A stretch of DNA of 64,000 nt from Plantago ovata (lineage: Eukaryota > Streptophyta > Magnoliopsida > Lamiales > Plantaginaceae): positions 100,518,855-100,582,854 of the forward strand of contig CM051458.1 in the NCBI GenBank assembly GCA_028274465.1, read 5' to 3'. Made by a program: the position numbers and the translations under genes. The notes under the pieces were generated by a model. It was given only the letters and a program-made list of their open reading frames with translations. It had not been told where the DNA came from and searched no databases. Positions 26,593 through 55,479 of this stretch are shown here, in pieces (positions within the stretch are counted from its first letter, which is position 1; each line of letters opens with the position of its first letter).

Positions 26593-29500
26593 ATGAAGAT
26601 TATTCGCAAAGACGTGGTTCGTAATGGCCCTGGCAGCGTAAAGGTAACTCTATTTTGTACTCTGCTTTTGTTTTGAATTGAATTTTACGTGAATTGATTT
26701 TTTTTGTTTTTTTAATTATCGTTGTTGTTCCGATTGGCGGATTTTGTTTCAGATGATTCCGGAAGAGACGGATGATTTGTGGATGGCTTATAATTTGATA
26801 GCTGAAGGTGATAGTGTCCTCTCTGTGACTGTCAGGTAAGGTTTACTCAACTCCACTCAGTGCTAGGTTAATTTATAGTATTGAATTGAATTGGTGCATT
26901 GGAAATTTAGGGTTACAATTCTTAACTATTTAAATGCTTATGATGATGAGTGCTAGTTACTACACAATGCACCTGTTTTTAGGCATAGATTCTTTTGGGT
27001 GATTTTGGCAAAATATATATTTTCATGAGTGGCCACAACACATAGAATGGTTAATGTTTTGGAAATTGTGATTTTGAGTGGTTATTGAATTTGTTTACGT
27101 ATCGCCCTTTTGTTGTAATGGTTCTTGTCCTGGCTCACCTGTAGGAAGGTACTGAGAGAAGCTGCTTCAGGAGGAAGGGATGCAGAAAGAGTGAAACTCA
27201 AACTAGAGATTAAAGTTGAGGTAAATTCAAGTTATATCCTTAATGTTGTTTGTCATTTTATATGTTAAACATAACCTGATTGATCTAAAGATTTAACGAG
27301 CACATTCTTAGAACTATGAACTGAGTGGCGTTTCACTTTGGTGTCATATTTAGTGCAAGAAAAGTATTGGATATGTTCACCTGTGCTTTTTACCAAGTAT
27401 CTTGATTGTATCGAGCTCATCCATTTACAATAAAATTCTATATAAATAATGGTGTACTATATGCTTTTCTGATGTACATATCTTGTTTGTCTGTCGCTGT
27501 TTTCCCGGTGTTAAAAAACCATTTTTAAGGATGAGGTGATGTGAACTTACCATGTGGAGTTGCTAGTCATCTGGAACTAGGTTCCGTTGGCCTAGTGTGA
27601 ATTCTAAATTATTTTCTGCAACCTATAATGCAAATAAGAGTGAACCTTTATCCATTCTGCCTATGAGAAGATCAGCTGGCGGCATCCATATTTCGAATTG
27701 TGTTCTAGAACCCCAAATTACTTATCTCACCAAACGGAAGTCACTGGATTTGTGCTACTATTACACACAATGCAAAACTTTCTTGGTTCTGGGCCAGATT
27801 TACATTCACCCAAAAGATTCTTGAATAACCTTGTCTAGTGGAGGAGATCTACTCATACAATTTCTTTTTAAATTTTAGGCCGTGGAATATGACAAAGAAG
27901 GATCCGTCTTGCGCATACGAGGGAAGAATACTTTGGAGAATGAACATGTCAAGGTGTGTGGCAATTAGTTTCATGTTGTTAATTGTCTTGGCTCCAATGG
28001 GACCTTAACTTGGATACTGCAGATAGGAGCATTCCACACTCTAGAACTTGACCTCCACCGGCCTTTTGTACTGAGGAAGGTAAATGTTATATTGGCGCAA
28101 TCAACTCAATTCTTTTTTCATTTTGCATGCTGTTGAAGGATGCAGCGTCCCTTCACTTGACAAAATTAGTATATCATTGATCACATAATGCTGTAGTGGC
28201 TAGAACTCAATCCTCTCCATCACACTGTTGTTTTAATTTGTATATGTTTCACCAATTGTTGCCTTACTATAATTCATCATTAGTGTGAACTGGCACCGTG
28301 AATGGATTATGATTTTAAAAGTAGTTCAAACCGTTCTTTATGTTGTCAGCTGTCTATTACTGAAGACCTTTTTTGTTCCTTCATTCGGAGTTGGTTTATT
28401 TACTTTATTTTCATTTTGTTTGTTCCATTCATGTTATTCTATTAGCGGATTTAATGTTTAGGTTTTCGGATTGTTAAAGACTGTCAATTAAGCCTTGAGC
28501 GTATTCTTTCACCTTGTCTTCTTTGTTTGGTTGTTAAAGGATGATTGTTTAGTTTTTAAGTGAGAACTAATATGTACATTTAGCTATAAAACATATCCAA
28601 TTGTTCAAACAATTTATCCAATACTTATCATTTGTTTTGTATTGAGGATATTGCAAGGGGAATGTGTGTAGGAGTTTCACCCAACCCATTTATATTGCTA
28701 AAATCTTTCAAAATTCTTATTTGTAGCAATTACCTTATATTGAAAAATATGTAGTGCCTTGATAATGTTTTTGTTTAGAATGTGGGCTAGTAAATAATTC
28801 TCTTGTTATCCATGTTTGTTTATATTATTTTTACATTTTGACACAGACTCACACATTCTAAATCCAAGCACATCTGACATCTTGAGCATTAACTCTGAAA
28901 TGATTAAGTTTCCCTGTAAATAACAAGTACTTCACATACTAAAGTTGCAATGCAGCTGTAAAGTCATCATAGGATACTGGTTGAAACTCATTATCATTGT
29001 TTCCAGGAATATTAAAGTGGCATTTTGGTTTTAAAAGGAGTCCAGTGCTTTGTAGCTTAATTAAGATTCAAAATCCTTGCATGCCACCAATAGCATTCTG
29101 TAATCTTCAGTATTCCGGTGGCTATTGAGCATACAATGACAAGATGCATTAATTCATTACTTGCCTTGGTGAAATCAGATAAAATTTTCCATACCATATG
29201 CTTCATAAACAACTTTGTTGTTTGCCAGGTAGTCTGGGACTCAATGGCATTGGATGTGCTCCACCAAGCATCTGGTATTCCTTCTCTGAATATTCTATAT
29301 CATTTTTCTTATTTAAAAACAGTTCATCCCTTGCTGTCTCTGTTTCACTCAAGTGCGTCCCCATATACCTTTACAAATTCTTATGGATTTGAAAAGGCTG
29401 ACACTATTTTGAAAGGAAAGGAGAAGTAAATAATGTGAAATAAGTAACTGGATGTGATTGATCTGTGTTGTCATATTTGGAGCAGCACTATGCTCTAGAC

Positions 29501-32500
29501 TGGATCCTGTTTAGTTTTAAATTGAATAGTGGGTTACCCGTGCTTTATAGGATAGGAGTATACGGAAGTGATGTTGGTGCTGATTGTTACTTATTGTTCA
29601 AATAATAGACCCAAAAGCAGGCGCGGACTTGGCTGTCGTTCTGATGCAAGAAGGCCTGGCTCATGTGTTGCTCATTGGCAGAAGGTGTGTAGCTCATCAT
29701 ATCAATGAAATACCAAACTATATCATTCAAATATATTGCATATAACTTTTTCATGAATCTTAGCCATTGTCTTTATGTTACAGTGTGACAATTACTCGCT
29801 CTCGTATAGAGACTTCAATACCTCGCAAACATGGGCCTGCTATTGCAGGTTATGATAAAGTAAGTTAGTTACTTGTTTTCTGTGGTTTGGCTATTCTTAA
29901 TTCTGCTAGCCTCTTTGCAGCATAGTGTGATTGAGGTGTTTACTGAATTTGCTCATTTTGGCAGGCAATGAACAAGTTCTTCGATAATGTGTTACAGGTA
30001 ACATTGAATTGATCTTTTGCATGCTTGTGCTTGTTTAATTTGAATTATGGAACCTCTAGGCATGACTGACAACTACATGTACTATGTTTTAGGCCTTTGT
30101 TAAACATGTCGATTTCAATGTTGTTCGCTGTGCTGTGATTGCAAGTCCAGGGTTTACCAAGGTGCGTTTTATTTTTTGTATAAATGATTTGTCCATAAGT
30201 TTCTTATGAATGATATTCTCAAAGATTCTGTTGTCATCTGTGTTTAGGATCAATTTCATAAGCACTTATTGCTGGAAGCAGAAAGGAAACAGATGAGATC
30301 TGTCATTGAGAACAAATCCCGTATAATTCTCGTGCATACTACTTCAGGATACAAGTATGATCATCTCTCTAATTTTACACTTAAGTCTTAGTTGTGCAAT
30401 TTTCGTAAGTATGCATCACCTCAAATTATTTCTCTCATAATTCTCCAGAGAGACTTCATTTAATTGAGTTTTAGGCGCACCCATTGGGCCCCACATAGGG
30501 ATATTATTTAGGATTAATAATTGCACTTATTTTCTCCTTAAATAGCCTAACCTATAGACAGATTGTCCCATTCCATTTTGGTTTATTCACTCTCAACAAT
30601 AATTGTAATTTATGAGGGAGAATAAATTGTCAATTTGACACCACCTGTCACGAAGGTTGTGCTTGGCTGTTTTTTATTATCTGTACTCATGCCAAGTGCG
30701 GGCATAAATTAAGCTCCGTGTGCTACTTGTTGATGAAATCTGATAAGAAAATGCCTCTGACAAAATCTGATATTGTTTGTTTGTAATTATACTGACTTTC
30801 TAGCAGAGATAAATAGATAATGAGAGGGGGTAGTTTTCAACTACCTCTTTTAGTAGTATTGTTGTAAACTCAAGTTCAATGTTATAAATATAACAGAGAA
30901 TATAGTTCTGCAACTGATCATTTTAAATTACTGGTATCCCTAAAACACTAACTATGGTTCGCCATAATCTGTTGCGCTGGTCCCTTGTTCATACTTCATA
31001 CTAGTCAGCATTTGCATTTGATTTTAACTATGGGATGGAGTCATACTATAAGATCGTTATGACACAGTTTCTGGTTTTCTTGACATTTTAACTTCATGCT
31101 TAACTCACTGAGATGCATAGGATATAAGATCAATGAATATACTAGTAAAATATACACAAACTGATGGACCTGTCTTTATTATGAAATGTAAAAAGTGCAT
31201 GGGTTACCCTTTTAATTGCATTTCTAGCAATAAATGCACATCCCCTCGCTATTCTGATGTGCCAAACATCATCGCAGGCATAGTTTGAGAGAGGTTTTGG
31301 ATGCTCCAAGTGTTATGAATATGATTAAAGATACAAAAGCTGCTCAAGAGGTGATACAACTACTTCACTTAGTTTTCATATTACAGTATGGTCTGATTTG
31401 TTATTTCAGTTCTTATGTTTACTCGCCAAGCATGAACTGATTTTACTTGTATTATAGGTCCAAGCGCTGAAAGATTTCTATGCCATGCTCTCAAATGTAA
31501 GGTTCTGCCCTTTGTCTATTAATTCAATTTGTTCAGTCATTGTAGATGCTATGGTTGAATTACAAAATATCCATCATTTACTCATTTTCCATGCCTATTT
31601 CTTGTATATCCATTTAACTCCATTGCTTATATGTCTCGACTGGAGACAATCCTCTCATTGTTTATTGACTGGGCTTAAATTATGCAAATCCAAAACTGAA
31701 TGTACAGTAGGCAGTAACTTGTTCGAAACAGGGCCTACCAGGACCTGCTTACAAAATTTTCTATCATTATGAAGCTGATGTGTTTGTAAATTTTGTTCGT
31801 TGGTTGCAAAGTGACATGAAATGTGTGATCGTGTTTTGGAAGTACGTGTAAATTGACTATTTAACATGACTACATAAGAAAAGAAAAAAGGTATTAAGAT
31901 AGGAAATGTTTCATAGAAGATAAGAAGGCTGATTTGTTGTATAACATATGAGGTCTAGAAGGAAATGTATTATTCTTCAGCTAAATGTAATAATTAGTTG
32001 CCAAAGAGGACATGCTATCCGATTAGTTAGTGAGGTGGAATTAATATATTTTTGGCTCCTTCAAAGCGCTCCAACTTTTATGCTGTAATCTGATATTGCA
32101 CCATTACTTGCAATGAATCAAGACCATGATATAAGCCCATGTCATCAGGTTGAGTTATTCTTCCTAAATTTCAAAGTAGGGGTCTTCTTGTGCTCTACAA
32201 CAATAAAGCTTACTGTAGTCACTAGCTCATATAGAATTGTGCTAACGTGAAACATGTGGGCACTTCTCTTAATTGAGATTGAAATATATGCTTACTTAAT
32301 AGTTGATGAATCTTACTTTTAGGATCCTGATCGTGCTTGCTATGGACCAAAGCATGTTGAAGTTGCCAATGAGCGGATGGCTGTTCAGACACTTCTTATA
32401 ACTGATGAGCTCTTCAGGAGTTCTGATATAGCAGCAAGGCGAAAGTATGTCAGTTTGGTCGAGTCAGTCAAGGCCTCAGGTGGCAATGCTTATGTCTTCT

Positions 32501-32776
32501 CATCCATGCATGTTTCTGGAGAGCGTAAGTTTTATTCCTCTCTTCGTCATTATTGAGAACAAAATATATCAACTTTTTGCTATCTAAAACAGCCCATCAA
32601 GGAAAGGATACGGTACCAGCTTTGTTTTCCTCTGTGTGTGTGTGTGTGTTTAATCACCTTCCCCAATATCTGCTTACTGGAGTAAATGTTGTGGATGAGC
32701 AGAACTGGCACAGCTGACGGGTGTTGCTGCGATCTTACGTTTTCCACTGCCGGACCTGGAAGACATAGAAATGTGA
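26593..32776 (+). CDS. PEL1: PELOTA (Dom34 homologue), ribosome-rescue factor
   Basis: Fifteen exons: 26593-26643, 26753-26835, 27145-27220, 27879-27953, 28023-28079, 29229-29274, 29609-29684, 29784-29859, 29965-29997, 30093-30161, 30248-30354, 31278-31350, 31458-31496, 32323-32524 and 32703-32776. They total 1,137 nt, giving 378 aa, the usual length of plant PELOTA. The N-terminal domain begins [18 protein letters not shown] (Sm-like fold). The central eRF1-like domain has [19 protein letters not shown] and lacks a GGQ motif. The C-terminal L7Ae-like domain includes [20 protein letters not shown] and the usual [17 protein letters not shown] end. In the family it acts with HBS1 to split stalled ribosomes in no-go and non-stop decay. 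All junctions fit GT-AG with correct phase and no lesion was seen. Introns 5 and 13 are long (1.15 kb and 0.83 kb). Confidence 0.96.
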
Positions 32777-33840
32777 TTGATGTGGAGTTAAAGAGTTCAT
32801 AACTAACTGTTACTGCTACACTTCCCATCTGTTTAGTTTCATCCATTTATGTTCTTTGTTCCCTTTTCCAGTTTATCTTTTTGTGTTTATTGTGTATATA
32901 CAAATCTGTACAAGTTCAAACAGTTTGTCAGAAATCGTGTTATGAATCATTCGTTATATTGAAACAATGACAATAAGTTAATTCAGTCTTGCAAATGTAC
33001 TTGTACATAGTTGTGGAACTTTGCCATTTGGTCAGGGGTATATATATTCTGACAAAAAATAATCGAATATTGTACTAGGAGTATTACTTTGTGTATCCAG
33101 TCGCTTAATGATATTTTAGGCTTGAAACCCACCTAATTTTGTCTCTTCGTTTTGAAGAAAGTTAAATATATGTTGAAATTCAAAGTCACACTTTTTTTAT
33201 AGGGGTATATTCTTGTTTTCAAAACACCTTATAAAATAAATAAGCATAAAAAAAAACTAATACTCGGTACTCATAACACCCACCCTTAAGTTGTAAGTTG
33301 GAGGTGAGAAGTCAAATATTACAACTACTTTCACGCTATTGCTATACAATATCTTATAGTATATTATATCTCCACACTTAAATCGACTTATGTCTATGCA
33401 CCTCTTCTTCACCATTCAACTCACTTCCACTGAACCACCTTATAACTCCACATTTTGCATAGTGTTACTATGTTTTATTACAGTTTTTTCAAGTAAAATT
33501 TCATTTTGCCACAAATACAATAAACTCCGGATAAAATTCAATTTATGAATCGATCCATTTGACCATCTCCATTTCCAAACTCAACAGAACTAAGAACATT
33601 TGACAAATGACAATTTGATTGGACGTGGATTCATTCATAAAACTTTATCAATTTGTCATAATATTATTTTGCATATAATCCATTTTAACTTTGGACTAGC
33701 ATGTGAACTAGTATCATTTTAGCTTATCTTTGATTGACCACATGGGTTAGCTCTTATATTTACGGGCTTTTACCTTATCAAAACGATTTTACTGTCTTTT
33801 AACTTATTAAAGCGCAATTGATAAGATGATATAAAAATTA
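32777..33840. other. PELOTA 3' flank and spacer
   Basis: Contains the presumed 3' UTR and then AT-rich sequence without ORFs. The final nine bases (TAAAAATTA, 33832-33840) match a copy at 34523-34531 flanking the next element. Confidence 0.45.
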
Positions 33841-34522
33841 CATCTACCTCCCTCACTGAAGCTCTAATCACAAATGTTCCCTCGCTAGTTCAACAATTAC
33901 ATCTAACCCCTTTTTCATCCTTAACCGTTGACCAGCTCATTCCTTTCTCTCCAAATTTCACAAAACAAACAAGCCCTTAATTTTACAAATTATTTTTCCT
34001 TTTTCATTTTTGTTTTTTTTAACAATTTTTTTTCCTTCTTCTTCATCTTCTTCCGGTGACCGGAATCCGGTTGCAGCCCGACCGGAGTTGCAAGCAACTC
34101 CGATTTGGAGGCTGCAACAGCACCCGGTCGATCTGGAGCTGCAAGCAGCTCCGATTCGGAGCGGCAAACAGCTCCAGGTCGGAGTTGTTGCAGCTCCCAA
34201 TCTGGAGCTGCAATAGCTCCAGATCGGAGCTACTGTAGCTCCGATCGGGCTGTTACCGAAACCGATAATAGCTAGAAGAAGAAGGAAAAAAAATTGTAAA
34301 AAAAAGAAAAGAAAAAAAACACGTGTCGTGCACGTGCAAATGAAGCTTGTTTGGATGTTGAGAAAATCAGATTTCGGAAGGAGCCTTAATTCGGAGAAAG
34401 TCAAGAGCGTGGGGCTCAATGTAATTGATTTGATCTAAGGAGCGAACATATGTAATTGTTAATCTAACGAGGGAAAATATGTAATAAGCTAATCTAACGA
34501 GGGAGGTGTATGTAATTCGCCC
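33841..34522. mobile_element. Mutator-like non-autonomous element with internal hairpin array (copy A)
   Basis: The ends are imperfect inverted repeats of about 65-70 bp. The left end carries CATCTACCTCCCTCACTGAAG and the right end, reverse-complemented, carries TACACCTCCCTCGTTAG. Each end contains a subterminal repeat of the type ATTACATnnnnnCCCTCGTTAG. T-rich/A-rich arms (TTTTTTTTCCTTCTTCTTC and its complement) are nested inside. The core at 34075-34250 is six short palindromes of the type GGAGCTGCAAGCAGCTCC. Identical 9-bp flanks TAAAAATTA on both sides fit a Mutator-type TSD. The left terminus appears to lack about 10 bp present at the right (GGGCGAATTA). There is no transposase. Confidence 0.7.
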
Positions 34523-35237
34523 TAAAAATTAACTCATACAATTGTGACATCTCAAATAGCAAACATAATTAAATTACCTGGACGGTCTAAAATATATTAA
34601 TTTCTTAAAAAGTGATTATGAAAATCAACGGCCCTTTATTGTTTGTTTTCTTTCAACTCCTTTTCTTACCACAATGAGATTTTTTTCTACAAATAATCAT
34701 TTTTATACTTATGCTAAAAAAAACCATGCTTTATGATAATAGCTGGGAGCCTCCAATTTTAATATACTGTTAGATTTAGATTTCAAAATTAACATTTAAA
34801 GTTAGTGTGATTATTTTATCCAAATAGTGAATTATAATATTATATCTAAAATTATGAATATAAACCCATAATGTCCTAACCACTAACCGAACAAGACTAT
34901 GGCCCTTGGATGAATCGTCGATTGAGTATTCATCCCAAAATTGCTCAAAATCAAGCATACTCGGGACGTAATTTCAAAACTAAAAGCGTATATTGTGCAA
35001 GTATCATTGGCAATCATTATGATACCTTCCAATGACTATTTATTTATTTATAATTTTTTTTCATCTCAATACTTAAACATGGGGAGATTCCAACTGTAAT
35101 GCTCCATTACTCATTGACGATAGTCGTGGCCCACACTTTTTGAACGAACACAATAATGAATGTTCTTCGGGTGATGCTGATCAACATGTATCATTCATAA
35201 TGAATTTTGTCCCAAATCGTACACTCACCATAATTGA
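34523..35237. other. AT-rich spacer
   Basis: No supported gene or element. Contains short A/T runs. Confidence 0.4.
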
Positions 35238-35418
35238 TTTTTTTTTTAGATACTATACTATTACAATTACAATGTTTAGCCTACAAATTTGCATCAATAA
35301 ATCTCTAATTAACCTCATTTCAATAAATCTCTATACAAAGTAAATAATCACCCATTTTGGGGATCGAACCCATGACCACTTAGATACGCGGTGTCTCAGT
35401 TTGCCACTCAGCTACAAA
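35238..35418 (-). mobile_element. tRNA-derived SINE
   Basis: On the minus strand the 5' head reads GTAGCTGAGTGGCAAACTGA (A-box-like). GGTTCGATCCCC (B box) follows about 35 bases later. A ~110-bp body then ends in a run of ten A residues at 35247-35238. This is the standard structure of a plant SINE. A TSD was not found. The head cannot fold as a full tRNA, so it is not a tRNA gene. Confidence 0.7.
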
Positions 35419-36083
35419 CACATTCATTGTCCACATCTCATGAGATGATTATAATCATCCTCAACTCAAATTATCAAATACTAATTTTGTTATAAGAAAA
35501 CGTTCAACCACATAGATATCATTAACAAACTTTAAAACGGACTACAAATCCAAACTTAAACAAGAACTAAAGATACGAAGTCACACAGATAAACCCATAT
35601 AAACTGGACACCAATCAATTATGATAGTTTGTACAAAAAATAATTTAATTATGTATTTTCAATATATATCCAAATATAAATTAAATCAAAGTCCCTAATT
35701 AAATCATATCATTACTACTTCATTAGTTTATATATTCGTTAATTATGACTTTTGGAAAGAAAATTAGTACTTTATTTAATACTTTATATATCCACTTAAT
35801 TAATTATGACTTTGGGAAAAGAAAATCAGTATTACTACAATTTACAGGTTTTACCTTTCTTCCTGTTACTCTGTCCTGTCTTTGTTACTGTACTGTGTTG
35901 AGTTTTTAGTTTTTACACAAAAACAAAAGAGAAAAAAAAGAAAGAAAAAACCGATAAATTTGTAATCTCTCTTGTGCTTCTTCTGTACAACACTGTCAAA
36001 CAAACCAAAAAAAATACCATCTCTCCTTCATTTCATTCACCCCTCTTCGATTCCTCGATCGCACGGGCGCCAATTTTCCATCC
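35419..36083 (+). promoter_or_regulatory. Upstream region and leader of the UBP12-like gene
   Basis: AT-rich DNA gives way to a pyrimidine-rich leader (CTCTCCTTCATTTCATTCACCC) just before the ATG at 36084. The leader probably starts between about 35850 and 36000. No TATA box could be assigned with confidence. Confidence 0.4.
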
Positions 36084-51625
<15,542 letters not shown>

Positions 51626-53561
51626 TACATATTCAATAAAAATGATGATGTGAGTGAAAGATACAAAGCAGCTGAGCATCCATGAAGCTTGATTAAACAG
51701 TAGGAGTTTTAACTGGGGGGTTGGAGTAGTACTGTGTGTTGAATTATGCCCTGCCTGAAGCACCTGCAGTTTTGTGCGGATGAAAGAGAGCCTCCTGCAA
51801 CACTTGCACGGAGTGACCAGTTTCCTCAGGTAGCGCTTTCATCTGGGATTGCTAGCTGTGTATAACAATTATAAGTACATAGAATTTTTCGCGGGATGTA
51901 CAGGGAGAGCAGATACTTTCTATGTTCATTCTCCCCCTTATTTTGACGCTCGTTTTATTCAGGCCCATTTTTCTTTTTTGATTTGGTCATTTTATCTCTA
52001 GACGAATAGGTCAGTCAAGATGCTTCTTTGATATAGTGAACTTTTTTTTTTTTTTTCAGTGGTGAATTTCAAACTCACTATTTTATGCTTCATTGACAAA
52101 TTCTAATAATAGTGGCTGATGAATTAAGTGGTACAAGTGAATTTTTACTGAAGAGTCTATATTTTTTCCTGATTGTTTTTCTTTCAGTGAATTCTCTCTT
52201 ATAAGCAACCATGAGCAAAAGGTAAAATGACATTTTTAAGTTCCCATCTTGTCAATCTGTCTTTTTCATGAATTGCACCATAAGATCGATCTTGAGATTG
52301 GGTGATTTTGAGATGTTATAGGGGGTTACCATTGTGACATATAGGAACTAATAATATAGTGCTTTCTCGGAGCTATTTTCTTGTACACAAGTGTAATACT
52401 CCCGTTCCATATTAGATAAGAGATGATGGGATGAAGTATAGTATAAGAATATATTACAGTATAAGTTTATCCCTCGTCGTGTTCATTTATAATTCATGAG
52501 TTGATGTTGCTCTCCACTGTCGCCTGTTCTACTTGTGCAATTTAAAACATACACAAAATTTTACGTGGTTTCATGCCCACTTGCAGTTATACTAATTAGA
52601 TATAATTATACATTTACAAATGCTAAGTTTCTCACTTAAATGATCACTTTTTAAAACATAAGTAGTGGAGAGAAGGGTTGTTTTGAGGGTCATCAGTGTA
52701 CATAAATGTATATAAAGAATGCCCTGGCGAATAGCTTATTCTGCCACCACAATCAACTTTCTAACCAAATATTGAAATAGAGCAACCATTCAACACTACA
52801 TATTAAGTGGTTATTAACGGAATAATCTGAATGGCCCAAAGGCCCCAAACGTGTTGGAGGTTGTGAAGTTTGCCGTGGTCAACATGCTTAATATGGGTTT
52901 TGATCTATGCCATGAGATGATGTAGTTTATGGTTTTAAAAATTATATCATCACTATACATTATGTTTTTATGTGTTGCACCGTATAACACCCTAAAGTAC
53001 ATGAGGCCCAACAACATGTTGCAACAATGAATAAACCCCTAATATGATATTGGAGTTTTTAAATATTTTAGGTGGAGAAAGTCGGACATTTGGCGTCATC
53101 AATTACATGTTTTTCATCATTCGTAAAAGAAATTCAATCATACATATATCCGGCCATCATTAACCCACCATCTAAATATTCACTTTGAATTTCATAGGGG
53201 GCCCACATTGAGGGTGCTAGACCATTGATCTCCCCATTACTTCCTACTTGATCATATCTTCTCTAGCAAGTAACAACATAGTTTTGCAGTATTTAATATA
53301 GAGATTTAGAATACTTTTTATTCCGTTGTGGGTTTGATTTTCTCTTTTGAGGCAAAATGTATGGTTTTCATCTTTGGGGCAAAGTAAAATATGTTATAAA
53401 TATGGGGTCTAAAATGAAAATAAACGTCCGTCTTGGTCCAATCCAAACTCCCACGCCACCACCTAACTGTATTTATGATCGATCCCTCTGTATTTCTCAT
53501 GTCAACTCAACCCATTGCTTGATCCTCCCTCACCTCAGCGATCAAATCATCATTTCAAACG
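51626..53561. other. UBP12-like 3' UTR, spacer and upstream region of the reductase array
   Basis: The presumed 3' UTR runs a few hundred bases past 51625. A solo Stowaway-like end (TACTCCCGTTCCATATTAG) occurs at about 52398. The remaining sequence is AT-rich. The promoter of the first reductase gene must lie in the last few hundred bases. No other gene is supported. Confidence 0.4.
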
Positions 53562-55479
53562 ATGTCAGAAATAATAAAGAGCTGTGTATACCAAGAACCG
53601 CCGTCTATCTTCTCCACCGCCTCGTCAGTGTTGACAATATTAGGGCTCGGGATATTGGGCATACTGGAAGTTACCGGAAGACATCTCCAATATTCCAAGT
53701 TCTGGAACTTCGGCGGTGCTTCCATTAAATCATCTCGAAACCAAACTGTAATTCCCAGTAAAATCGGCATGCTCGTCTTCTACACTCCGGCTTTACTCGC
53801 CGGAATTTCTTCTATCTTTATCTACCCGGGCGGCGGGACAAGGTTTCTCTTGCTCAAATCAGCAATTATCATCCATTTCCTCAAAAGGGACCTTGAGGTA
53901 CTCTTCTTTTTTGTTTTCAAATTCTAATTTCAATTTTTGAGCTTTTCAGTTTGACTCTTTTTAGTCTTATTGTAGCTTGTACGGATCACAATTACTATAA
54001 ACGGTCTTAAGTTAGATACTTACTGATTAGGCCCTGGTATCTTCCTATGAAAAACTATTAAATTATGTTCGGATCATTTCATTTCGAATTTGATTACTAA
54101 GTTAAGTTCTCCTAGAATCACTAATGTTTAGATCGGGTTCAGTTACATTCAGACGAAGATAACATTACATTACATAGCCTTACTTGATTAGATTTTAAAT
54201 CTTTTGATAAAGAGATTATGGTTTAACTTTAGTTGCATTCACTACTGTTATATGGGTTTTGCATATGAAGACATTGCCGAATTTGTTTCTCTGATCAAAG
54301 TATTCATCTTTGGCAAACTGTCAACACTGCCCCTTGCCCTCCACCCAGATTGTTATAGTAATGAGGATTAATGTTAAACAGTAATCAACTAATCATGATG
54401 TAGTGTTGCTTCTGGGGCCTTTTATATTGATCGTCCTGTTGACATAGATGCGATTGGTTGGTTGGCAAATATAAGTTGCTTCTGGAAGTGATTTATGGTT
54501 AGTGGGATTTCGATGATGATCAGTTGGGCCTCATAACAAGTCAGGAAGGGGACATAATGCACACACTACCCCTTGTGTTTTAACTTGACCCGAATATTCA
54601 CTGCATTATTTTCATGTATCAAACTCCATCGCCTTTCAAGTAGTTCTTCAACAAATGGAACTTTCTTTACAAATTCAGAAAAGTTTCTTGTTACCTTTAG
54701 CAAAAATGAAGGAAAGAGAGCTCGGTTGTAAGAATATATAAAAACTTGTGTGGATAATGTAAGATAGCACTATGCGGTTATTATCTAGCATCTCTAGCTC
54801 ATGCAAAGCGGGCTCATGAATCTAGTTCTGTATAGTCGTATAGAACTGTTGGGCGTTGCATTCTTCTCTGGAACCAGGGTCTGAGAACAAATTTAACTTT
54901 TGCCTCTTTAATGCTTATCCACAATTCTGTTGTGTGTCCCAAATTTTTTTAAACTTTGGTGAACTTTTTATTTCTAGTGATGGACATGCCTTTAAACTTG
55001 TTGTGCAGGTCTTATTCCTTCACAAGTTCAGCGGCTTTATTGTTCTGGATTCTGCAATTGTTATTTCTACCATCTATGTCGCAGCAGCTGCTGGTATGGC
55101 ATATTTCCATAACACAACTCGGGGATTTCCAGAACCTGCATTTGATCTGAAGTACATTGGTGTTTTCCTTTTCGTGGTTGGTACTTTGGGTAACTTTTAT
55201 CACCATTACCTCCTTGCGAAACTCAGGGACACGAGTGATAAGGGTTACAAGATTCCGAAAGGTGGTCTTTTTAGTCTTGTTACATGCCCCCATTATCTAT
55301 TTGAGATCACTGTTTTCATTGGTATGTCGTTTATATCCCAGACATTGTTTTCGTATTCGTGTGCGATTGCATCGGCTTCATATCTAGCTGGGAGGAGCTA
55401 TACTACCAGAAAATGGTATATCTCCAAATTCGAGAATTTCCCTAAGAATGTGAAATGTCTTATACCTTTCGTGTTCTAG
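53562..55479 (+). CDS. Steroid 5-alpha-reductase family protein (At5g16010-like), intact copy 1
   Basis: Two exons, 53562-53897 and 55009-55479, joined after LE/VLF. The product is 268 aa, the usual length of this clade. It begins MSEIIKSCVYQEPPS and carries ASSVLTIL, the conserved HLQYSKFWN, SKIGMLVFYTPALLAG, TRFLLLKSAIIIHFLKR, LHKFSGF and GFPEPAFDLKYIG. GNFYHHYLLAKLR, YKIPKGGLF, CPHYLFEI and the C-terminal RKWYISKFENFPKNVKCLIPFVF complete it. Several hydrophobic membrane spans are evident. The family reduces a C=C bond with NADPH (3-oxo-delta4-steroid or related lipid substrates) in the endoplasmic reticulum. The sequence matches the At5g16010 clade much better than DET2 or polyprenol reductases. 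The actual substrate cannot be told from sequence. Confidence 0.93.

Noticed and set aside
29118-29429. 103-codon plus-strand ORF overlapping PELOTA exon 6
   Set aside because: It shares only the 46-nt exon. The rest is intron read-through.
34010-34419. ORFs on both strands across the GGAGCT palindromes
   Set aside because: They are repetitive translations of the element's hairpin array and bear no resemblance to a protein family.
35350-35418. tRNA gene on the minus strand
   Set aside because: A- and B-box-like sequences are present, but acceptor and anticodon stems cannot pair, and a SINE body with a poly-A tail follows.
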